NCBI GenBank assembly: GCA_911810475.1 | Contig: OU461276.1 | Span: forward strand, 3,783,501 to 3,847,500 | Origin: Candidatus Celerinatantimonas neptuna | Lineage (GTDB): Bacteria > Pseudomonadota > Gammaproteobacteria > Enterobacterales > Celerinatantimonadaceae | Length of the DNA: 64,000 nt | Reading direction: 5' to 3' | Shown here: positions 28,630 to 37,920 of the stretch, piece by piece | Numbering within the stretch: position 1 is the first letter of the stretch | Layout: every line of letters begins with the position of its first letter | The notes under the pieces: model-generated | What the model saw: only the letters and a program-made list of their open reading frames with translations | What the model was told of the DNA's origin: nothing | The model's database searches: none | Program-made: the position numbers and the translations under genes

Positions 28630-28648
28630 TTCGTTATAAAATTACGAA
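28630..28648. promoter_or_regulatory. Candidate HexR operator between glk and hexR
   Basis: A 19-bp near-perfect palindrome, TTCGTTATAAAATTACGAA. Its inner 15 bases agree with the HexR consensus remembered from Shewanella and Pseudomonas-type studies (TGTAATTnAATTACA style) at most positions. A second, shorter palindrome TGTAACTTTACA lies at 28737-28748. Both sit between divergent glk and hexR, as expected for HexR control of glk and of itself. This is inference from motif and position. Confidence 0.45.
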
Positions 28649-28857
28649 AAAATAAAAATAACTGAGAAATTTAGATATAAGTCATACTATATTTATCTTA
28701 AACCAACTAATATGATCCATCTTAAGCTATCTAAAATGTAACTTTACAAAATTTTTATCCCTAATCTTTGGGAACAAGCTGTAGAAAATTCAGCCTGAAA
28801 AAATCTTACATTTAGATCGAAGTTCACTTAAAACGACAACAACATTCAGAAGATTTT

Positions 28858-29700
28858 ATGAATACGCTCGAAAAAATCACCAAAAATATTGACTCATTTA
28901 GTAAATCGGAACGTAAAGTAGCCGAAGTAATAATTGCTTCTCCTCAAACGGCGATCCACTCGAGCATTGCAACTTTGGCAAAAATGGCAGACGTTAGTGA
29001 ACCGACTGTGAATCGCTTTTGCCGACGACTCGATACAAAAGGATTTCCTGACTTTAAATTACACCTAGCGCAAAGTCTGGCAAATGGCACACCTTATGTT
29101 AACCGCCATGTTGAAGAAGATGATGGTCCAGAAGCTTATACAGCCAAAATTTTCGAATCATCAATCGCATGTCTGGAAGCTGCAAAAAATAGCTTAGATC
29201 CGGTTGCTATCAATCGAGCCGTTGATGTATTAACACAGGCAAAACGTATTAGTTTCTGTGGATTAGGAGCATCAGCATCTGTTGCACAAGATGCTTTAAA
29301 CAAGTTTTTTCGGTTTAATGTGCCGGTTACAAGCTTTAGTGATGTTGTGATGATGCGGATGAGTTGCATACTCAGCACTGATGAAGATGTCGTAGTTTTA
29401 ATTTCACATACAGGACGAACCAAAGAGCTTGTCGATATAGCAAAACTGGCCAGGGAAAATGACGCAACGGTTATTGCAATGACAGCAAAAGGTTCACCAC
29501 TAGCCGCCCAGTGCCACTTGCTACTTTCAATGGATGTTCCTGAAGACACTGATGTTTATATGCCAATGGCATCACGGTTGGCACAAATGGCTCTTATCGA
29601 TGTGCTGGCAACAGGCTTTACATTACGCCGAAGTTATAAATTCAGGGAAAACCTGAAAAAAGTCAAGCGCACACTGCGCGATTCCAGAATTGAACGTTAA
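28858..29700 (+). CDS. hexR: RpiR/HexR-family transcriptional regulator
   Basis: A 280-residue protein. The N-terminal RpiR helix-turn-helix domain spans residues 1-77 (SERKVAEVIIASPQ, ATLAKMADVSEPTVNRFCRRL). A SIS sugar-phosphate-binding domain spans about 120-260 (ISFCGLGASASVAQDALNKF, VVLISHTGRTKELVDIA). The sequence is close to HexR, which in gammaproteobacteria represses glucose and Entner-Doudoroff genes and releases DNA on binding KDPG. Divergence from glk supports the name. The end carries a basic tail (RENLKKVKRTLRDS). Confidence 0.92.
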   Translation: MNTLEKITKNIDSFSKSERKVAEVIIASPQTAIHSSIATLAKMADVSEPTVNRFCRRLDTKGFPDFKLHLAQSLANGTPYVNRHVEEDDGPEAYTAKIFESSIACLEAAKNSLDPVAINRAVDVLTQAKRISFCGLGASASVAQDALNKFFRFNVPVTSFSDVVMMRMSCILSTDEDVVVLISHTGRTKELVDIAKLARENDATVIAMTAKGSPLAAQCHLLLSMDVPEDTDVYMPMASRLAQMALIDVLATGFTLRRSYKFRENLKKVKRTLRDSRIER

Positions 29701-29723
29701 AACGTTCTAATCATGTCTCTAAT

Positions 29724-29754
29724 ATAAAGCCCCTGATATCATGGAGGGCTTTAT
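29724..29754. terminator. Terminator between convergent hexR and chemoreceptor
   Basis: ATAAAGCCC (29724-29732) pairs with GGGCTTTAT (29746-29754). The arms include A and T runs, so it can act in both directions. It lies 23 bases after the hexR stop and 25 bases beyond the chemoreceptor stop. Confidence 0.65.
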
Positions 29755-29779
29755 ATTCATTTGCAAAATCTAGACTGTC

Positions 29780-31678
29780 TTAATCTACTTTAAATAAAGC
29801 AATTTTTTCTGCCAGATTACCCGCCTGACGATCTAAATCTTGTGAACCCTGTCTGGACTGCTCTGCAGTCTCTGCTAACTGGTCAACCAAATCTTTAATT
29901 CGGGTGGCATTTTCAGTAATCTCGCTTGTCACCTGCGATTGCTCTTCACCTGCAGTGGCAATTTGTGAATTCATATCACTGATACGTTGAACTGAAGTTT
30001 TAATTTGTTGAAGCGATTCAGATGCATCAGACGCATCGGTGACTGAACTACTTGCCAACTGAGAACTTTGACTCATGATATTTACGGCTTTATCAGTAGT
30101 CTCAAGCAAAATAGTAATTGTATTTTGAATTTCCTTAGTCGAGCCATGAGTACGTTGAGATAACGTTCTCACCTCATCGGCAACAACTGCAAACCCACGG
30201 CCTTGTTCTCCGGCTCTTGCAGCCTCAATAGCGGCATTTAAAGCTAACAAATTCGTCTGCTCAGCAATCCCCTGAATTGCCGACAAAATACCATTAATAT
30301 TCTGAGCATGACCATGCAGTTCACCAATTACATCAGAAGCATTTGTTACAGAGGTTACCAGTTGATTAATTGAATTCTGATTTTTCTGAACCAATTCATA
30401 CCCATACGATGTCATCTCATTTGACTGATTCACTGATTCCAGTGTTTCCTGCGCATGACGCGCTATTTCTTCAGTCGCCGTTGCCATTTCTTCAATCGCC
30501 GTTGCTACTGATGTCACATCCTGCTGCTGTTCAGACAATAAATGTGCTGTTTTTTCAGAGCGGGAATCGGCTACATGACTCTGCTCACGCAACACCTCAA
30601 TTTGAGCTCTTAAATCACAAACCAACGTTTGCATTGTTTGCACAAACCGATTGAAATTAGAGGCTAAAACACCGATTTCATCACCACTAGTTACATGAAT
30701 TCGCTGGGTTAAATCCCCTCCTCCCTCAGCAATTTTTTTTAGCGCTTTTGACACGCTTCCAAGCGAACTAAACAGTCGATGGCTATAAAAGTTGAAACCC
30801 ACGATACAAAGGACAACAACAATCACCGTTGCTAAAGCCTGAAACCACAGAGCTGCAATCAGAGGACTAATAATCGAATCCCGATTAATAATGATCACCG
30901 TATATAACCGGCTATTTTTAATCGGGCTCACATAAACCCAGCTGTCCTGAGCATCTACAATCTGGCGACTCATTGTCCGACTCTTGGCAAGAGCTATAAG
31001 TTGAGAATGACTTAAATCTAATCCCAATTTTTTAACTGGCTGATTCAAAAGCTGAGTATTTTTATAAGCAAAAATACTTCCCTGACGGGTTGCAATAAAA
31101 ATACTTCCTTCCCCAGGTAATTCAGCACTACTTAATAAATTAATAATTTTACTCATGCTCATATCGGCTCCAAAAACAACCGATTGACCATTTATCTCTC
31201 TTTCTAAACCAAACGAAACAACATTTTCTCCAGTTGCTGATGCAATCGTCGGATTATCCATATAAAGTTGTCCAGGCATCTGACTCGCTTTTTTATACCA
31301 TCCCCACTGTCTGGGATCATCATTTCCAGCTGCAAGCGAAACCTGATCGGCATTTTGCTGAGAGCCATCACGATATGCAATGAATACATTAGCAAATCCA
31401 GCACTATTTTTAGCTTGTTTTAGAGTATCAACCATGTATTTTTGCGGTACCGACGCTGGAATCGCTTTTAATACATGACTACGAATCTCCATCCAGTCCC
31501 AGATGTAATGGTTATAGGTTCCACTTAACTCTATTATTTGTTGATTAAGACTACTAACACGTCTTTCAATAGATTTTTGAAACGATATCCCCATAACCAG
31601 CAAACATCCGACTAAAATAGCAGATGTTGCTGCAGCAGAAAGTTTAAATTTGAGCGAAAAATTGTTTTGTTTACTCAT
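29780..31678 (-). CDS. Methyl-accepting chemotaxis protein with Cache sensor
   Basis: A 632-residue chemoreceptor. The first membrane helix is near residues 12-30, followed by a periplasmic dCache-like domain with the motif [16 protein letters not shown] and a downstream GADMSMSKI. Many amino-acid and organic-acid receptors share this. The second helix is near 280-300, then comes a HAMP linker ([12 protein letters not shown]). The signalling hairpin tip is [20 protein letters not shown], identical to the tip of the receptor at 8-10 kb. The sensor parts are unrelated in sequence, so the two receptors probably detect different ligands. Confidence 0.93.
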   Translation of the reverse strand: MSKQNNFSLKFKLSAAATSAILVGCLLVMGISFQKSIERRVSSLNQQIIELSGTYNHYIWDWMEIRSHVLKAIPASVPQKYMVDTLKQAKNSAGFANVFIAYRDGSQQNADQVSLAAGNDDPRQWGWYKKASQMPGQLYMDNPTIASATGENVVSFGLEREINGQSVVFGADMSMSKIINLLSSAELPGEGSIFIATRQGSIFAYKNTQLLNQPVKKLGLDLSHSQLIALAKSRTMSRQIVDAQDSWVYVSPIKNSRLYTVIIINRDSIISPLIAALWFQALATVIVVVLCIVGFNFYSHRLFSSLGSVSKALKKIAEGGGDLTQRIHVTSGDEIGVLASNFNRFVQTMQTLVCDLRAQIEVLREQSHVADSRSEKTAHLLSEQQQDVTSVATAIEEMATATEEIARHAQETLESVNQSNEMTSYGYELVQKNQNSINQLVTSVTNASDVIGELHGHAQNINGILSAIQGIAEQTNLLALNAAIEAARAGEQGRGFAVVADEVRTLSQRTHGSTKEIQNTITILLETTDKAVNIMSQSSQLASSSVTDASDASESLQQIKTSVQRISDMNSQIATAGEEQSQVTSEITENATRIKDLVDQLAETAEQSRQGSQDLDRQAGNLAEKIALFKVD

Positions 31679-32169
31679 ATACCCAGCCCTTCTATAAGAT
31701 CTGACTTATAGATTATCCCTGATTAAGACGATACATGACCGCCTTACCTAATCTTAGATGAAACAACATCCTTATATCTGAAATATGTCGGTGTTAATGC
31801 CAAATTTTTACAATTTAAATCACCACAATCATGAATCATAAGTCATCAATAAATCACTATTGAGCCATGATGTATCAAAACTATTTCCTGATATGCTACT
31901 CAAGCTAACATCAGAACCACCCTATAGAATACAGATTGAACATTAAAATATCGCCTAATCCCAACCCGAAATAACCACCTCATTCTAAATATGGGCGAAT
32001 ATATTTTTGGTCAGTTTATGGGCTAAACGATTCACATTCTAAATCTGATATATTTCAAACCCGGCAGATACAAAGAAAACTTATCACGCCCATATCGACC
32101 ATTTGGCACAAAAATCACAAGTCATCTACATATGTATCGGCATCTTCAACTAAAACATAATTTTTTTGA

Positions 32170-32267
32170 ATTCATATGAACTTTCACTCTGAGCCGTAGT
32201 CTTAATATATGCCAAGTAATTAAACACAATCCTTAGCCCAGCAATTCGCAGTCGCTGGGTTTTTTTT
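32170..32267 (+). ncRNA. Candidate small RNA with intrinsic terminator
   Basis: CCCAGC (32238-32243) pairs with GCTGGG (32254-32259), followed by eight T residues, a textbook plus-strand terminator. Both flanking genes are on the minus strand, so no plus-strand gene needs it. The T-run is on one side only. A TAATAT box at about 32202 could be a -10 element, but no convincing -35 is seen. The 5' end given is a guess; only the terminator is well supported. Confidence 0.35.
32238..32267 (+). terminator. Orphan intrinsic terminator
   Basis: A 6-bp GC-rich stem, 10-nt loop and T8 tail in a 687-bp gap (31679-32365) between two minus-strand genes. The rest of the gap shows nothing recognisable. Confidence 0.7.
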
Positions 32268-32365
32268 GTCTGAACCAAACACATATTGGACATGGCATAA
32301 ACACTAAGCCTCGATGATCGAGTACATTAATTGCGTTAGAAAAAACTCATAAAAACCAAAATCTG

Positions 32366-33019
32366 CTAATGGCGATTAACCGTCATTGGAATCATTCGCA
32401 GTAAACTAATCATTAAGTCTCTGGATTTCGTTTTTTCAAATGAAAGATGACCATCTGGTAAATACGTTGCATAGTCATTTACTGCACCTTGCCAGAGAGG
32501 ATCCAAAGCCCCTCTACGATAGATGCGCAACAACAATGATAAAGACTGCCTTTGAGTAACAGGTTGTGTATTTGCCCGATAAATTTGATTGAGAGGATCA
32601 GTATTACTCTGTAGAGGTGGGTGATAAAGTGCTGCTGCAAAATACAATGATGCACTAGGACTATTGGCCACCACAAAACCGCGATAACTCAATAGTGAAG
32701 AAAGCTGATTTTCCAGCCATTGATAGTGTTGTTTTAGATCCCCAGACTGCATCGCAACACCTTTAATCATCTGTGGATCAAAACGAATTAAACTCCCCAT
32801 AATCAACGGATATCGACGATCACTGCTGATCATTAATGTTTGAGGCTTAACAGGAGATAAATACGGTTTTTTCACTGTTTCGGTTGTTTTAGTCTTAACT
32901 AAAGAAACATTCTGTTCAGGCATATGAGCCACACAACCACTTAACAACCACAAACAGGGAAAAAGTGCCAGAATACGTATAAAACAATCGCGAAAAATCA
33001 CAAAAATACCAATGCTCAT
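32366..33019 (-). CDS. Putative lipoprotein of unknown function
   Basis: A 217-residue protein with an N-terminal hydrophobic segment ending in the lipobox LLSGC (Cys at residue 29). It is therefore predicted to be lipid-anchored to the inner or outer membrane. The mature part has no catalytic motif I recognise. LENQLSSLLSYRGFVV is reminiscent of DUF4136-type lipoproteins that end in a similar segment, but this is weak. A copy of a 50-bp direct repeat lies just upstream of its start (33048-33103). Confidence 0.65.
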   Translation of the reverse strand: MSIGIFVIFRDCFIRILALFPCLWLLSGCVAHMPEQNVSLVKTKTTETVKKPYLSPVKPQTLMISSDRRYPLIMGSLIRFDPQMIKGVAMQSGDLKQHYQWLENQLSSLLSYRGFVVANSPSASLYFAAALYHPPLQSNTDPLNQIYRANTQPVTQRQSLSLLLRIYRRGALDPLWQGAVNDYATYLPDGHLSFEKTKSRDLMISLLRMIPMTVNRH

Positions 33020-33047
33020 GAACTCAACATGTCACTATGGTATATCG

Positions 33048-33103
33048 AATAAATTAAAACTCAATGGACTCTTCATCTTTATAACTTTTTCATTATTAAC
33101 TAA
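33048..33103. repeat. Direct repeat, left copy
   Basis: About 50 bp that reappears in the same orientation at 34747-34797, with roughly 85% identity over the core (CTCTTCAT-TTTATAACTTTTTCAT). The two copies bracket a 1.65-kb segment carrying the double NTF2-like gene. A weaker, shorter match lies at 42672-42701. Confidence 0.6.
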
Positions 33104-33440
33104 TATCTGGCAGATCATAAGCAGGTTGCAGGTCATTAAGTGGGTGTTTCACCATTTTGAATTCCATAATTTACTTATCACTAATGATGTTTCTCTCTTG
33201 TTATATTTTTGACATAATTATTTATAATAAATGTTAATAACTATTATCTTTTTTCTGATAATCTACATTATGTTCAGATTGTGAACTGAGTAACGTTATT
33301 CCCGGTGTCTATGATCCATGCCGACAGATATTTCTGTACCCGGAAACAAGTACAGTCAAAGCAGTCGCATCTGTCATCATCGTATCAGTGCGCCGGGTCT
33401 ATCCTATCCTACGAAAAATGAAAGAAAATAGGGACACCCA
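33104..33440. other. Intergenic leader of the double NTF2-like gene
   Basis: About 340 bp. The left half is AT-rich; the last 150 bases are visibly richer in GC, as is the gene that follows. No clear coding frame or RNA gene. AGGGA near 33432 serves as the ribosome site. Confidence 0.35.
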
Positions 33441-34358
33441 ATGAAACGTTTTATGCTAAGCCTGTGCTTACTTGCTTCATCATGGTTTGCCGTCGCAACG
33501 CCGATGCCTCAGATACCGTTGACCAATGCCGAGAAAGCGGTTGAAGTTCTGACTTATCTGGGCACAACCAACCAACAGCCACTGAAATATATTCGTTCTG
33601 ATTATATCCAGCATAATTTGTCTGCCCCTACCGAACTCAATGGCCTCAAACAATTTCTGAACAGTTTTCCGGCATCTCCTCAGCCGACTGGGCAATTGTT
33701 ACGTGTGCTAACGGACGGGCCTTATGTTATCGTGCACTCAAAATCAGCTCTGGGATTTGCCGTCTTTGATATTTTCCGCTTTCAGGGCGGCAAGATTGCA
33801 GAGCACTGGGATAATCTGGCGCCTATTTCGACGAAAAAAACACCAAGTGGACATACACAGACAGACGGTTTGATACAGCCTTATGACTTTAGCCTGACTT
33901 ACCCGAATAAATTACTGGTACTGCATGCCATGAATAAAGTTTATGTGGCTGGAAATCCTTCCGCAGCAAATCAGTTTGTGGCACAAAAAGTGATATCCCA
34001 TGAGTTAGGTCTGGCGGATGGTCTTTCCGCGTTTAAACAGTCTCTGCAACAGAAAATTGATGATAACAATCTGATCTATCAGAAAGTTGAGGCGGTACTG
34101 GGAGAGGGTAATATGGTGCTTTCGGTGAGTAGCGGAATGATGAATGACAAACCCATGGCTTTTTATGATCTGTTCCGGGTAACCAGTAACAAGATTGCGG
34201 AACACTGGCAAATCACCGCGGTAATTCCTCCGAAATCTCAGTGGAAAAATCAAAATGGTAAGTTTAATTTCCCATTTGGTGCATTACCTTATGAGGGAGG
34301 CAGCGAAAGTGATCAGTTCCCTTTCTGGGGTAACATGCCGATAACCGCGCAGAATTAA
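33441..34358 (+). CDS. Secreted protein with two tandem NTF2/SnoaL-like domains
   Basis: A 305-residue protein with a clear signal peptide (MKRFMLSLCLLASSWFAVATP). Two homologous halves follow. Each has a domain ending in a strand with a His-Trp pair: FDIFRFQGGKIAEHWDN in the first half, YDLFRVTSNKIAEHWQI in the second. This is the hallmark of SnoaL-like proteins (COG4922 type, wrongly or rightly called aldol-condensation-like). The pocket function is unknown. The gene lies between direct repeats, has codon use richer in GC than its surroundings, and is followed by a very long hairpin; all hint at acquisition. Confidence 0.75.
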   Translation: MKRFMLSLCLLASSWFAVATPMPQIPLTNAEKAVEVLTYLGTTNQQPLKYIRSDYIQHNLSAPTELNGLKQFLNSFPASPQPTGQLLRVLTDGPYVIVHSKSALGFAVFDIFRFQGGKIAEHWDNLAPISTKKTPSGHTQTDGLIQPYDFSLTYPNKLLVLHAMNKVYVAGNPSAANQFVAQKVISHELGLADGLSAFKQSLQQKIDDNNLIYQKVEAVLGEGNMVLSVSSGMMNDKPMAFYDLFRVTSNKIAEHWQITAVIPPKSQWKNQNGKFNFPFGALPYEGGSESDQFPFWGNMPITAQN

Positions 34359-34442
34359 TCCCTACCGACCCCCGGGAACCTGAGTCAGGCTGGTACCAAG
34401 TATTTCCTGAAAAAAAAAGATATTATGACCAGCCATCAACAC

Positions 34443-34485
34443 AAAGATATACGATGTGATGGATTGTTTCACATCGTATATCTTT
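34443..34485. repeat. 17-bp perfect inverted repeat downstream of the NTF2-like gene
   Basis: 34443-34459 and 34469-34485 are exact reverse complements with a 9-nt loop. The stem ends with AAAG/CTTT and holds the GATATACGATGTGA core. No long U-tract follows, but it is the only candidate terminator for the gene upstream. It could equally be an end of a mobile cassette. Confidence 0.55.
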
Positions 34486-34746
34486 ACCGGTGGTATAACT
34501 TGTGTCTGAATGCCTGCCTCTGTAACTATAAGGCCATATTGACAGTGACATATGTGTAAATACTAAAATCAACATTGTTCAGATCAAGCAGCAGTGTCTG
34601 TTTGAAAAGATCGAAAGCAGCTTCGGTGTGCAGGCTTGAAATGCAGATCACCGAGACATGATTTCAGAGCTTCAATCTGTTCGGTATCGGTTTTGAATTT
34701 GAACACAGAGATGAGACAAAGACAGCGTCCCGAAAAACTTTCCTTT

Positions 34747-34797
34747 AAATTGAAACGCAATGAACTCTTCATATTTATAACTTTTTCATCGTAACTC
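34747..34797. repeat. Direct repeat, right copy
   Basis: Right-hand partner of the repeat at 33048-33103. On the minus strand it contains the start of a 62-residue frame (MKSSLRFNLKESFSGRC...) whose first residues resemble the truncated equivalent in the left copy (MKSPLSFNL). The repeat may therefore derive from a gene start. Confidence 0.6.
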
Positions 34798-34841
34798 AAA
34801 TATGAAGAGTTTCAAAAAGAAGCATATGCCTCTTGTTCTAC

Positions 34842-36359
34842 TTATGCATCCTGCATTTGTGCAATTTTCACTTTCCAAACATCGGGTCCTTGTTTATGCA
34901 CATTCTGTCCTTGACTATCGACAGCAACAGTCACTGGCATATCTTCTACTTCAAATTCGTAAATAGCTTCCATTCCAAGATCAGCGAATGCCACGACACG
35001 TGATTTTTTAATTGCTTTAGACACCAAATAGGCCGCACCACCAACAGCCATTAAATAAACCCCCTGTTGTTCACGAATCGATTCAACGGTTTCCGGTCCA
35101 CGTTCTGCTTTACCAATCATGCCGAGTAAACCGGTTTTTTCGAGCATCATATCCGTAAATTTATCCATACGTGTCGATGTTGTCGGACCAGCAGGACCCA
35201 CGGCTTCATCACGCACAGCATCAACCGGGCCAACGTAATAAATAAAGCGGCCATTAAAATCAACACCATCAGGTAATGGTTGACCGGCATCCAGCAACTC
35301 TTTGATCCGTTTATGGGCTGCATCACGTCCGGTCAAGATCTTGCCATTCAATAATAATGTATCGCCAACTTTCCAACTGGTGATTTCCTCACGAGTAATA
35401 TCGTTCAAATCAACCCGTTTAGAACCTTCACTTGAACCATGCTGTATCTGGGGCCAATCACTCAATGGTGGCGGAGTAAATTCGGCAGCACCATGGCCAT
35501 CGAGAGTAAATTCAATATGCCGTGTTGCTGCGCAATTCGGAATAATAACAACAGGTTTTGACGCAGCATGTGTTGGGCATGTTTTGACTTTAACATCGAG
35601 AACTGTGGTCAACCCACCAAGCCCCTGTGCACCAATTCCCAGTTTATTGACACGATCATAGATATCTAACCGGAGTTTCTCTTCCGTAGTTTGGGCCCCT
35701 TTTTCCCTTAATTCATGGATATCACACTGCTCCATCAAAGATTCTTTAGCCATAATTGCTGCTTTTTCAGCCGTACCGCCAATACCAATACCAAGCATTC
35801 CTGGCGGACACCAGCCTGCTCCCATTAAAGGCACTGTCTGTTCTAACCATTCGGCAACATCATCAGATGGATTAAGCATCACCATCTTCGCTTTATTTTC
35901 AGATCCGCCCCCTTTAGCAGCAATACTGACAGTCACTTGGTTACCACTTACCAGTTCAGTATGAACAACTGCCGATGTATTATCTTTCGTGTTTTGACGG
36001 CTTCCGGCAGAATCTGCAACCAGAGATTTACGTAACGGGTTATCTGGATTGGCATAAGCACGCCGGACCCCCTCATCAATAATACTCTGAAGCGACTCAT
36101 CAGTATCCCATTGCACTTGCATTCCAACTTTAACAAACACTGTCACAATGCCCGTATCCTGACAAATAGGACGATGACCTTCTGCAGCCATTCGGGAATT
36201 AACCAAAATCTGTGCAATAGCATCTTTTGCAGCAGAATTTTGTTCTTTTTCATAGGCCTGGGCCATTGCTTGTACAAAATCGCTAGGATGGTAGTAAGAA
36301 ATAAATTGCAGGGCATCGGCGACACTGTCGATGAAATCCTGCTTATGGATGACGGTCAT
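34842..36359 (-). CDS. fumA: Class I (iron-sulfur) fumarate hydratase
   Basis: Interconverts fumarate and malate in the TCA cycle using an oxygen-sensitive 4Fe-4S cluster. The 505 residues contain an N-terminal alpha domain with the cluster Cys in ICQDTGIV. Further Cys residues follow in GAGWCPPGMLGIGIGG and IPNCAATRHIEF. The C-terminal beta domain contains VGPVDAVRDEAVGPAGPTTSTRMD and ends in a DMPVTVAVDSQGQNVHK segment. GGAG lies 9 bases before the ATG. The class is clear; whether it corresponds to FumA or FumB is not. Confidence 0.92.
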   Translation of the reverse strand: MTVIHKQDFIDSVADALQFISYYHPSDFVQAMAQAYEKEQNSAAKDAIAQILVNSRMAAEGHRPICQDTGIVTVFVKVGMQVQWDTDESLQSIIDEGVRRAYANPDNPLRKSLVADSAGSRQNTKDNTSAVVHTELVSGNQVTVSIAAKGGGSENKAKMVMLNPSDDVAEWLEQTVPLMGAGWCPPGMLGIGIGGTAEKAAIMAKESLMEQCDIHELREKGAQTTEEKLRLDIYDRVNKLGIGAQGLGGLTTVLDVKVKTCPTHAASKPVVIIPNCAATRHIEFTLDGHGAAEFTPPPLSDWPQIQHGSSEGSKRVDLNDITREEITSWKVGDTLLLNGKILTGRDAAHKRIKELLDAGQPLPDGVDFNGRFIYYVGPVDAVRDEAVGPAGPTTSTRMDKFTDMMLEKTGLLGMIGKAERGPETVESIREQQGVYLMAVGGAAYLVSKAIKKSRVVAFADLGMEAIYEFEVEDMPVTVAVDSQGQNVHKQGPDVWKVKIAQMQDA

Positions 36360-36570
36360 AACATCATCTCCTCATACAAATTATCTTAGTGAAAAACACA
36401 GCTCCATCGCTGTTATGAATATATATATATTTATTTTTTTAAAATCAGATAAGGTTATTATTTCACTCGTTTTTTCAATGATACACGACCCTATCAGCAC
36501 TTTATGGTACTCTTTCATCCCACTGACAACCAGTTATTACCTTCGCAGAAACGGCTAAAACACGGAAAAA

Positions 36571-37920
36571 ATGATCTATTATCAATCTATTCCTTATAAT
36601 TGTGACTTATTTATCAAAAAACTAGGACAACTCAACTGGAGTCAGATACTACAAAGTGCCCTAGGTTCTGGAGATCAATATAGTATTTATACAGCCGATC
36701 CTGTTGCGACCTTACAAACTTTTGGTCAAGAAACTATTATTAAGCATCAAGGACAATCTCAAAAAAGCAATGATGACCCTTTTTCACTTTGTCACCAATG
36801 GCGTATTGAACTACTTGGTGAAGAATCTCAATGCGATTTACCTTTTTGCGGCGGAATTATTGGATTATTCGGTTATGATTTAGGCCGTCGCTTTGAAAAT
36901 ATTCCAAACCTTGAGAAAACACATCTTGAATGCCCTGATATGTCGGTAGGGATTTATGACTGGGCCCTTATTGAAGATCAATTTACACAGCAAACATGGC
37001 TTGTCGTAAACCATCCCGATGCCCCCACCTACTGGAAATCAAGGTATAACTGGTTACAAGGACAAACTGAATCAAAACTTGGGACTTTTCAACTGGTAAG
37101 TCAGTGGAAAACAAACCTCAACTTTGAAAATTATCAACAATGCTTTAATCAAATCCATGCATTTCTAAAAAGTGGCGACTGCTATCAAATAAATCTCACA
37201 CAACAATTTAGTAGTTCCTTTCAAGGCGATCCAAGAAGTGCTTACCTTCAACTACTACAGGCAAATGGCACACCTTATTCAGCTTATCTGAAATTTCCTC
37301 AATCAACAGTTATCTCGATTTCCCCTGAGCGATTTATTGCTTTAAAAGAACAGCAAATCGAAACAAAACCAATAAAAGGGACTCGCCCAAGAGGCAAAAC
37401 ACCTCAAGAAGACCAATGGCTTGCAAATGAACTTCAGGCATCAACGAAAGATAAAGCTGAAAATGTCATGATTGTCGATTTACTCCGTAGCGACATCGGT
37501 CGTGTAAGCCAACCAGGGACTGTTCGCGTCCCTCAGCTGTTTGCAATTGAAAGCTTTAATGCAGTACATCACTTAGTCAGTACAGTAACGGGAACATTAT
37601 ATGACCATTTATCGGCCGAAGATCTGCTCAGAGCTTGCTTTCCTGGTGGCTCTATCACTGGCGCCCCGAAAGTACGGGCAATGGAAATTATTGAAACCAT
37701 TGAACCTCATCGCCGAAATGCCTATTGTGGAGCAATTGGGTATATCAGCCAAAATAAACGAATGGATACCAATATTACTATTCGAACGCTGGTTACAGAG
37801 CAACAAAACATCTATGCATGGGCTGGTGGAGGCATTGTTGCAGATTCAAAAGTCGACGAAGAATATCAGGAATGCTTAGACAAATTAGGCCGAATATTAC
37901 CGCTACTTCAAGAGGTCTAA
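36571..37920 (+). CDS. pabB: Aminodeoxychorismate synthase component I
   Basis: With glutamine amidotransferase PabA it converts chorismate to 4-amino-4-deoxychorismate for folate synthesis. It has 449 residues of the chorismate-binding family. Conserved segments include GDCYQINLTQQF, ISISPERFI, KPIKGTRPRGKTP, the ELQ...KAENVMIVDLLRSD region and FPGGSITGAPKVRAMEII. The LRSDIGR and PIKGT patterns separate PabB from TrpE (compare trpE at 61.2 kb). The stop overlaps the next start, so the NUDIX gene is co-translated. Confidence 0.9.
   Translation: MIYYQSIPYNCDLFIKKLGQLNWSQILQSALGSGDQYSIYTADPVATLQTFGQETIIKHQGQSQKSNDDPFSLCHQWRIELLGEESQCDLPFCGGIIGLFGYDLGRRFENIPNLEKTHLECPDMSVGIYDWALIEDQFTQQTWLVVNHPDAPTYWKSRYNWLQGQTESKLGTFQLVSQWKTNLNFENYQQCFNQIHAFLKSGDCYQINLTQQFSSSFQGDPRSAYLQLLQANGTPYSAYLKFPQSTVISISPERFIALKEQQIETKPIKGTRPRGKTPQEDQWLANELQASTKDKAENVMIVDLLRSDIGRVSQPGTVRVPQLFAIESFNAVHHLVSTVTGTLYDHLSAEDLLRACFPGGSITGAPKVRAMEIIETIEPHRRNAYCGAIGYISQNKRMDTNITIRTLVTEQQNIYAWAGGGIVADSKVDEEYQECLDKLGRILPLLQEV

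Noticed and set aside
29136-29549. 137-codon frame antisense to hexR
   Set aside because: A Ser-rich shadow of the SIS domain coding sequence.
33012-33212. 66-codon plus-strand frame after the lipoprotein start
   Set aside because: It spans the left direct repeat, has low-complexity hydrophobic content and lacks a ribosome site.
34584-34799. 71-codon minus-strand frame inside the right direct repeat
   Set aside because: It begins within repeated sequence and has no family resemblance; it is more likely a fragment. Its start is mentioned in the repeat entry.
35302-35661. 119-codon frame antisense to fumarase
   Set aside because: A shadow of a strongly conserved coding gene.
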